Assembly: GCA_030549335.1 (NCBI GenBank)
Contig: CM060183.1
Coordinates: 33,230,768 to 33,294,767, forward strand
DNA length: 64,000 bases
Reading direction: 5' to 3'
Source: Pontederia crassipes
Lineage: Eukaryota; Streptophyta; Magnoliopsida; Commelinales; Pontederiaceae
The position numbers were made by a program, and so were the translations under genes. This document shows positions 56,484 through 64,000 of this stretch, piece by piece. Below the pieces are notes generated by a model, which saw only the letters and a program-made list of their open reading frames with translations, was not told where the DNA came from and did no database searches. Every line of letters starts with the position of its first letter. The first letter of the stretch is position 1.

Positions 56484-57960
56484 CGTCTTGGGATCCAACG
56501 GTACTATGTGTTCTGGATTTAGTTAAGCACCTGCACTTTGTATATGACTCCACTGCTTAGAACGAGCAGAACTGGAAAAGCAAAGGTGGGTCTGTTTTTC
56601 TTCAAATAGGAAGATGGATGCTTATATGAAATCTCCTGCACAAAAACAGTACGAGGAGCTCTCGTGTGAACCTTTAGCTTTCTTCAGGAGGGCGACAGTC
56701 ACACAACCAAAGTTACCAAGAGCTGCACAACAGAGGCCCCGGACGCGCAGTGCCTTCCAAGGACCCAATGAGTGGGAGCCTCTACAGCTCTCCCTGCCCC
56801 TCAGCTGACACCGTTCATGTGTTTCGGGGCGGAGAACAGGAGGGCCAAGGCAACGTGGCCTGAATAGCTGGACCTCTTTGGAACTCGTTCTGCCCCCTGG
56901 CCACTGTTTATAGTTATGACTTGGGTGGTTACTGCTTCAAGGTTCCTGCGCATGGCCATTTGTGGGGAGAGGGAGGGAGGGAGTGTGTGTGTGTGTGTGA
57001 TGATATCATAACGGGAGTCTTTGTCTCTCCTCTCAGCCCTCCAGCTACGTGGCTTCCTGTCACTGCATCATGTCAAGAAACATGTTTAAGTAACCATGGT
57101 CACCTGATCTGTCATCAAAGCTACAAGTTGGAACGAGTAAGAATTCCTTGAACTCCGGTACATTAACACCATTACGCGTGGCAACCGAAACCTGCGACAA
57201 ATTTTGACACCTGAGGCATCGGGACAAACAGAAGTTTATATTCTATGTTCTCAGATGGTCAATTTAAATGGTGACAGATAAAATATTGCTCGGATGCCTC
57301 CGGTTCTTGGTGATCTTGAAATGACTCTTAACTTGTCATTTTTATATCATTTCGATCAGTGCAGTTACTGTTTCATTGTAACGAGTGAAGCTGCCTAATA
57401 GTATTAGGCAGTGTATTATTTATGAATTTATGATACTTCATGTTTCTTGTATACGGATACCGAGCCATGCTGTTGTATCCTCATAATTATCTTTTTAAAA
57501 TTCCTCCTAACTCTCGCAATGGCACAGCTAATAATTTTTTCAGCTCTACGGGACTAAGAATTTTTTTAGGAGGATGCCTTAGAAGTGTTGACGGCATTTC
57601 TTTTTGTTTTGTTTTCTGATGATTGGATGACTTCATCATTGCTTCGCAATTCCGAGTTGGCTTGGACATTTTGGTACTCATGCACTCAAAAATCCGAGTT
57701 GTCTGTCAGTGATCCAAAGGTGGATAGCCTCGCTTGTACTCCAAGACAAGATTCCGCAACTTTGATACAATAGAGATGATGCATATGAAGTTCAATATCC
57801 GTTCTACGTTGATAAGAAAGAAATCCACAATTACAAGCACATGTAATTAGTGATTAAAGTGAATATCAAAGAAAATATTAAAAATAACTAATGAGCAACA
57901 AATCAGTCATCTAATTAATTCTAATTGATTAACAATCAGAATTGTGCCAAGATCCGTGGG
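56484..57960. other. Upstream region of the mannanase gene; intergenic
   Basis: The first few hundred bases are the promoter side of the mannanase. A short (GT)n run lies at about 56983-56999. I see no second gene; open frames at 56614-56808 and 57487-57681 show no domain or codon bias. Confidence 0.45.
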
Positions 57961-58342
57961 ATGTCCTACATCAGTCTCCTCTTTTTTAAAAGAGTTCGAC
58001 CTCGAACTCTGAAATGTTAAATCCGGAGGATCATGTTTCACATCTTGATCATGTATTCTTTCTCAACTTAGCATATATTAGGACATTACCAAATAAAATA
58101 TTGTTCGTAAAATTTGATTTGGAAATGCAATACGCTGAAAAATAAAATGTTTGGTGTCGACGAAAAATTTCACGCATTTCAAATCAACTTGAAGCATTTG
58201 AAGCAAATTTTTTTTGTTAGTTAACGAAGTTAACCTCAACTTTTCACCCACATCTTTAATAAATTTGTCTTCTTTTTGCTTAGAAAGAAAATTTATAATT
58301 GCTAATTCTTCAAATTTTGAATTGATCATAATATCTTCAACA

Positions 58343-59270
58343 TCAGTCAGACGAAGATTCTGATATCACAATCTTCACATTATCAAAGTATTTAACAACT
58401 ACTTTTTTATCACAATCTTCTACATTATCATCAATTTCATAAGAAATTTGATTAGTCTTATTAGTTTGAGTAAGATAAATTGAAGCATGTTGTGGGCATT
58501 CATTGGAAGAATGAGCTGATTGATAGCAATACTCAAAAGTCCTTGTAATTTTTGCTACACTTGGCTTGTTGATGGTGGCCAAATAAGTGTCTAAAATTTG
58601 GCAAGGGGCTGCATTCTCTTGTGTAGGTTGTAAACTAGATTTGAAATCAACAAAATGAGTAGAATCAAAATCCTGATAATTGAATTTGGAACCCCTATCA
58701 AGTTGGTGTTCCACCTTCTTAGCAAGGATGAAAGTGTCAGATTGGTTGTAAGTAGTCGAGCGATTACCTTGCTTACACTTCCGGAGTTGATGGGATAGAA
58801 TGTTTTCATAATCAAGAAGAAGGTATCGGGCTCGTAGTAGCTTCTTCATTTTTGGCAGCACTGCACAAGTTGTTTGTGTTGCCTCGTGCACGAGTTGAAT
58901 TTGTCCCCACCACGCATAAGCACCTCTCTTCAATCGATACACAACAAGCTTTACTTGTTTGCGTTTCAAGGATCTCCATGTACTCGAAAAATATCTCAAC
59001 TTCAGCTCAGTCAAGTTAGTCTTCGATGTGAAATTGGTCATTGAAGGAAGGAAGGTCCATCCTCATTTTGAAATCTAGTTGGCGTGCTGCACGATGCTGA
59101 TCGGGATCCTCAGCATCATCGTCACTATCAACGGGGCGTCGAAAGGCTTGGGCCTGACGAGGGGGTCTTCGCTCTTCACGATCGTGCAAGAATAACTCAA
59201 GAGATTCGTGGATGTGCTGCAATGTCTCCTTCATCTCTTCAAACTCAGCACGCTTAGAATTGTCTGCCAT
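58343..59270 (-). pseudogene. Chromovirus-type gag, frameshifted
   Basis: The first part (59270-59016) gives MADNSKRAEFEEMKETLQH, a charged spacer and MDLPSFNDQFHIED, the start of the gag capsid region. The frame then shifts and continues from 59041 with RKQVKLVVYRLKRGAYAWWG, LPKMKKLLRARYLLLDYE, KAEHQL-like wording and a damaged zinc knuckle (YCYQSAHSSNECPQ, one Cys spacing lost). A deletion appears to remove the middle of the capsid (YNQSDTFILAKKVEHQL). A further open frame (58329-58078) may be more of the element but is not recognisable. Confidence 0.8.
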
Positions 59271-59280
59271 TAGTTTTAAT

Positions 59281-59292
59281 GCTCTGATACCA
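59281..59292 (-). other. Primer-binding site of the gypsy relic
   Basis: Exact TGGTATCAGAGC on the minus strand, two bases after the LTR end, complementary to the 3' end of initiator Met-tRNA. Confidence 0.9.
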
Positions 59293-59805
59293 ATTGGCGC
59301 AACACTAGGATCTAACAAGAATAAAGAAGACAAAGGATACGATAATAGACTGAAGTACTATCCAAAATGACATCGAACAGAATTTGGTGTTTGAAAACTA
59401 GCGAATTCATGCTATAGACAAATGTTAATTTCTGAAGTAAAGATGAGATGTTCTTTTCTTTAATCATTGGCTCCTTATATTGCCTATCATCATTGATAGA
59501 ATAAAAAATATGATGTTTGAAGGACTTAGCTATTTAACTCCATCCCTCTTTAACTTAAATACAAAATGTAGTCAAACATGGTGACTCCAACAAAATTAGA
59601 CACATTTGGATGGCACATGAATAAATATCATCTCCAACAACTTCATCCTGATATTTATTCATAACTTGTTATGTACAATAATAATGAATTGCTATCAACA
59701 ATTTTTGAAAAAAAAATGTGCGCTTGCACCATTTTTTACCAATGTCATCAGCTCTATGATTTATCTAGACTCGTTGAAAAAGAAAAAAAAAATCATACAA
59801 AACTT

Positions 59806-62800
59806 TCAAATTGAATTGCTTTCTCTTCCAGCGACGGGTCTAGGATGACGACGTCTGGATCCTGGCTTTTTTTCCTTACCACGCCTCATAGATATCTTCC
59901 CTGGAAGCTTTCTCAATGGAGGAGGTTTAGCAAGCTTTTCTGGCGTAGTCTTATCAGTAGCCGCTGGTGGTGGTAACTGATCGCTTGAAGAGACATGTGA
60001 ATTCCTTTGTATTAACAACTCTCTATGGTAGGCCTGCACAAGACCAATGCCCCCAAATTAGATAAGTTTGTCTGAATGATTTCTTCAGAAAACTGATGTG
60101 GACCTAAAGAAGATCGAGCAAGAAATTTTTTCAAGGGTTCAAAACGAAAGAGTTTAAGGTCCGAACTAGAGTAGCAAGTAGCAACCACGAGGAGGAAAGG
60201 ACTATTCACTGAGGATTTCGAAAAACTATTGCTGCTTGTTGCAAAATCATCAGAAACTAAACCTTCATATTTCACCTTGAAACATAAGAATGATGCTGTT
60301 ACCTGAATGACGAAGTTACGTCTTTCACAGTCCATAAACATGTTAATTCTCCAATTTACTCTGGTCATTATTTTGTCCCTCACCGTGCTGAAACTGATTT
60401 GATCTCTTGATGTAAAACGGTCTACTTCATTGAACCACAAACAGGTGAAGAGATTGGTAATGGGAATATGTTCTCTGATGATTACACAGCCCTCAGGAAC
60501 ATCTAGGTACACATGTCCACAAGATGAAACTCAGAATTCACCCCCAAATGGAGAAATTAATTTACAGCAAGTTATGATTACCCACCACTTGTAATGGGAA
60601 GCTTGGCTGAAGTATAATGTGTCAGACCTTCTTCCTTGTAGAATTCAATTTGACGATCAATTGATGCATTGTCATACTTTCCAGCAGCTTTATTTGCCTC
60701 TGCTTCCTCAAATACATCAAAGCGCCTGTAGTGCCGAGAGATAGCAAAAGTAGAATTTGTCCGCCACAAGAATCTGCTAAGGCAAGAAATTCTCTTTAAG
60801 CATAGATGTTTAGGTGATTGGCCATAAGCTTAGATGCTCCTTAACAACTAACCATTAACAGAAACAAACATCTGGCAAATAATCACTCTAAAATAAGAAA
60901 AAACATCTCAATAGTGCTGTACATGATTATGGATAGCTAATACTGATAGATCCTGCTTAGCATGACAAACAACATCAACAACAACACACATTAATTAAGG
61001 TAATAGTTTATAATTAACAAATAATCTGTCACTACAAGTTGGCATATCCTCCTAGATTGATTAATATGAAAACTTCATTTTAGTTTCAGAAGCCATGTCA
61101 ACTGAGAATCACCATTTCTATTTCAACAACAACAACAACAACAAAGTCTTATCCCACTAGGTGGGGTCGGCTAATCACCATTTCTATTTCACTTCCCCAA
61201 AATAGCAGGAATCTACAAATGTAGTTCAAAAATTTGGTTGCAGTCAAATTTAAAGCATCGAGTTTATCTACTTCTGAGTGTGTTAAGTAGATAACTTAAT
61301 ACATACCTAATGGAAGTATAAGATGGCTCCAAAATCAAATTCAACAAGTCGGGCACAACATGCCTTTGTACTCTCTTGCCCTTACTTCTGTAACTTAGCT
61401 TATAATTTCTTTTCTCTTTTGAAAGGGTAAAGAATGGTTGCCTTGTGCAATCAACAACAACAACAAAGCCTTATCCCACTAGGTGGGGTCGTCTCGTCGA
61501 TCCATGTTCATGAGATTCGACAGGGTTTTACGCTGACTGTCGGGGCCTAACACAACCCTCCTCCTTTATCCGGGCTTGGGACCGGCTATAAAACATAGGC
61601 GGAGTTAGGAAAGCTCATGAGCAAAGTCAGAAAAAAAAAAAACAAAACAAAAAAGATCACCGGTGATTGAAACCAACATAAATGCTTAGCAAATTGGAGC
61701 TGTGGCCCATAGATTAAAGCAACTTCAACACTTCTCTAAGTGCAAGATAAAAAAGAGGTCGTTTTGGCTATGTGAAATTAAGAACTCTAATATGAGCATT
61801 CAACCAAATTCCTCACTTCAACATTGAATTGATTTACAAATAATAGACATAACCAACACCCTTAAATTTACTGCCTCCCTCATGTAAGTAGACAGAATGA
61901 GTATCTGACGCAAAGACAATGACATTTTATGTAGCTATTTCGTGATCCTAAAATAAATTTAGAATTTGGAGATTAAAGAAAGGTTAGTGTGACATGCTTT
62001 GGTGAGGGTGCCACTGAGTGTACAAGTCCTCCAAATTAGCATGAAATCCATCAGGAAGGGCTGACCAACCTCCATACAAAAGCTGGGTGGACATATGTGT
62101 CAAGGACCAGAGAACTGACCAGTGGACCACACTCATCCATCCCCTCTGGAACTGCGCAGGCAGAAGCTACAAATCATGTCTAGGAGCGCAGGAAGCTCAA
62201 CTACATGCTCATCACTAGACATATACGAGGTCACTGTGGCAACCTCAATTTGTCTCCAGGGGTGAATGTTAGTGCCACAGATCCACTCATGCTCCCATAA
62301 GAAAACTTCCATGTCAAACCCCAGGACCACAGAAAAGAAGCGCCTCACTGGTGCCCTGACGGCCAGTACACAGTGCTAAAATGTTGAGGCACTCTGAATG
62401 ACCCACACTCTAGTCACCCATTCAGAGTCCCATCAATTTTTTTTAAAATACATGGATGACTAATTCATATAGTCATCATTATACCCTTCAAAATAACATG
62501 GTTACAAACACAAACTCAATGAGCCAGGCATAACATGAAACTTACCTCTCAAGAATTTGATAAGGATCAACAACAAGCTCAAGTTTTCCATCAATCCAAA
62601 GAGAATAACGGACATTGGGAAATAGTCTATGGAGAAGAAGTTTTGGTACCTGCCAAGGTTCTAGAGTAAGAAATCATTTCTTTGGTATCTTTAGGCTTTG
62701 AAATACTATAATAGATTAAGAAAACAATATTATAGCAAGGACATCACGTTAACAAAGTGAATAATTTCTTCAAATCAATTTGTGATCCAAGACCATTAGC

Positions 62801-64000
62801 CAGTACTAAAAACAACATAGACAAATTATACAAGAGACAAAAATGCTTTTTTTAGGATTAAAAATGCTGGAAACGGTGATGGAAAAACAAAAAAAGTTAT
62901 TAGTAAAACTTGTTAAAACACTTGATGACTGGAAGTAGATGCAAAAGCACTTCCAAGTTCCATCTATGCACAAATGATTAATATGGGATGTGAGGACCAA
63001 GATGATCCTGTTACAAGCATAAGAAGAAAAGTAAAACCAAAAACCGATTCCGCATTCACAGAATCAGGGACAAGTCTATCAGAGCCAAGTCATGTATAGT
63101 GATTAAAATGCCAAAAGGCAAAGTAATTTCCTTATGCGTGACAGTGGACTGCCCCCTTTTTTTTGTTATTTTTTACACAGTGGATAGACACTTTAACAGA
63201 TATTTGGTTGTTTGTAATTGGTAAGCTGCAGCTACAGATGTTTGTTACTGATTAGTAAAATAGAGTCCATTTGTCTCTGATGTTTTAAACCTTAACTACA
63301 GCAATAGCACAGAACTTGATAAAATGGCTTTCACTGTCAGCTCAGGCAATTTCTGACTCTTACTTAGAACAATAAAGATACTGCTTCTTCAAAGGAAATT
63401 ACTCAAAAAAAAAAAACAGTATTGATTCTCATCCCCTCAGAAAGAGCATGCATGCATGATATGGATGAGATAATTAAAGTCCAAATCACATTCTTTCTCC
63501 CAATGTCACAACAAAAAAAATAAGGGGAAGTTGCCAGATGTTCCAAAAAGCAAATTCTCATCATAAGGTATATTTCTCAATTCATATTCCAATGGATGAA
63601 AAGCAATCCCAAGGAGAGCTGGTGCGTTTCTCCCAAGGAAAGCTGGTGCTTTTCTTCATCCATCTTGCATCTTTATTCATCTCATTATGTTGAAATGCAC
63701 TTAAAATACCTTATAAATAGAAAGTACAAATGCTTAAATAGAACATGAATGTTAAGTGGATATTTTTGTTGATAGAATTTGGAGAAATATTCTTGAATGC
63801 TACCATTTCCACAAAACATCCACCTAGAAAAATATTAATTAGAAATTGCAAACAAAAAAATAGGATATATGTAGGCTTATATGTAAATAGAAAGCATGGG
63901 ATTCTTATGTTGATCCATGACTTATATGTAAAATTACCTTCCCTGTGCGCCTTGCATCCGTATAGGGAAGGTTTCGGACTACCACTACCCTCCAGAGACC
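59806..64000 (-). CDS. DUF616 glycosyltransferase, MUCI70/TOD1-like, C-terminal part (5' end outside window)
   Basis: Five coding exons on the minus strand: 64000-63938, 62649-62546, 60773-60586, 60502-60303, 60033-59806. They join in frame to 260 residues. Conserved DUF616 wording: WRVVVVRNLPYTDARR, GK|VPKLLLHRLFPNVRYSLWID, ISRHYRRFDVFEEAEANKAA, LPITSDVPEGCVIIREHIP, LFTCLWFNEVDRFTSRDQ and CERRNFVIQAYHREL. The family acts in the Golgi; Arabidopsis MUCI70 is linked to rhamnogalacturonan synthesis in seed mucilage and TOD1 to turgor regulation in pollen tubes. The tail after about residue 200 is Pro/Lys/Arg-rich, as in homologues. The N-terminal anchor and first part of the catalytic domain lie beyond 64000. 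The large introns (60774-62545 and 62650-63937) contain SINE tails and no other gene. The exact paralogue is not resolved. Confidence 0.93.
61125..61172 (-). mobile_element. 48-bp SINE stub with perfect 18-bp target duplication
   Basis: A (AAC)n tract followed by AAAGTCTTATCCCACTAGG and GTGGGGTCGGCT lies between exact 18-bp repeats AATCACCATTTCTATTTC (61107-61124 and 61173-61190). On the minus strand this is the extreme 3' end of a SINE with its (TTG)n tail, so the insertion kept only about 48 bp. It lies in an intron of the DUF616 gene. Confidence 0.88.
61447..61640 (-). mobile_element. SINE-like 3' portion, Au-type ending
   Basis: On the minus strand the segment reads CCGGTCCCAAGCCCGGATAA, AGGAGGAGGGTTGTGTTAGG, CATGGATCGACGAGACGACC, CCACCTAGTGGGATAAGGC and (TTG)n. 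This 3' module is widespread in plant genomes and resembles Au-type SINEs; the name is from memory. The 5' tRNA-like head and target duplications were not found. Confidence 0.65.

Larger units (their letters stand above)
57961..59639 (-). mobile_element. Truncated Ty3/gypsy relic: 5' LTR, primer site and gag
   Basis: On the minus strand an LTR (59639-59295) starting TGTTGGAGATG and ending TTGCGCCA is followed, after AT, by a perfect initiator Met-tRNA primer site, TGGTATCAGAGC (59292-59281). Then gag starts at ATG 59270. The left part holds decayed gag; there is no pol and no second LTR before about 57960. The relic lies less than 200 bp from the 3' end of the DUF616 gene, in the same orientation. 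Confidence 0.8.

Noticed and set aside
56484-56498. Mannanase start at 56498
   Set aside because: The codon there is TTG. The first ATG in frame is at 56483, directly before the hydrophobic signal region.
62133-62348. 71-codon minus-strand open frame in a DUF616 intron
   Set aside because: No family match, no splice-consistent joins to the flanking exons, and the known exons already join in frame without it.

Overview
This window is nuclear DNA from a flowering plant. It has intron-rich genes with GT-AG introns plus one AT-AC intron, LTR retrotransposons primed by initiator Met-tRNA, tRNA-derived SINEs, many small inverted-repeat transposons and long AT-rich intergenic tracts. The protein sequences fit an angiosperm, perhaps a non-grass monocot; that last point is a weak inference.

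Four host genes are visible. (1) A single-exon DREB-type AP2/ERF transcription factor lies on the minus strand at 5251-5988. (2) A 20-exon gene for NSF, the AAA ATPase that disassembles SNARE complexes, lies on the plus strand at 43596-51504. Its exons join into one reading frame of 747 residues, except for a single in-frame TAA at codon 526 between ATPase domains D1 and D2. Its first intron has the signature of a U12-type AT-AC intron. (3) A five-exon GH5 endo-beta-mannanase lies on the minus strand at 54160-56483, convergent with NSF. (4) The 3' half of a DUF616 glycosyltransferase of the MUCI70/TOD1 type lies on the minus strand from 59806 and runs off the right edge. The genes do not form an operon or shared pathway, although the mannanase and the DUF616 enzyme both act on cell-wall polysaccharides.

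Layout: 1-5.2 kb is AT-rich with a tRNA-derived SINE. 5.2-6.0 kb is the ERF gene. 6.0-12.5 kb is gene-free, with a very long (TAA)n/(ATT)n tract, fragments of a Harbinger-like MITE and a second SINE. 12.5-33.5 kb is a retrotransposon nest: a Tekay-like Ty3/gypsy chromovirus (13950-23219, exact 5-bp target duplication) sits in the LTR of an Athila-like element that keeps gag but no recognisable pol, and that element sits in a third repeat family (B). A solo LTR of the Athila-like family interrupts a second copy of B. 34-36 kb holds two inverted-repeat elements, one with a GC-rich interior. 36-42.6 kb is AT-rich with degenerate repeats, a third B copy and a 1-kb MULE-like MITE whose empty site is preserved in another B copy in this window. 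42.6-64 kb is the gene-rich end, with MITEs downstream of NSF, an LTR/gag relic just downstream of the DUF616 gene and SINE tails in introns.

I found no CRISPR array, operon, rRNA or convincing functional tRNA gene. No clearly new protein system is visible. The most notable points are the NSF nonsense codon with its coincident splice-donor motif, the AT-AC intron, the gag-only retroelement with its palindromic TCACGGCC/GGCCGTGA motif field, and insertions datable from paired empty sites and target duplications.
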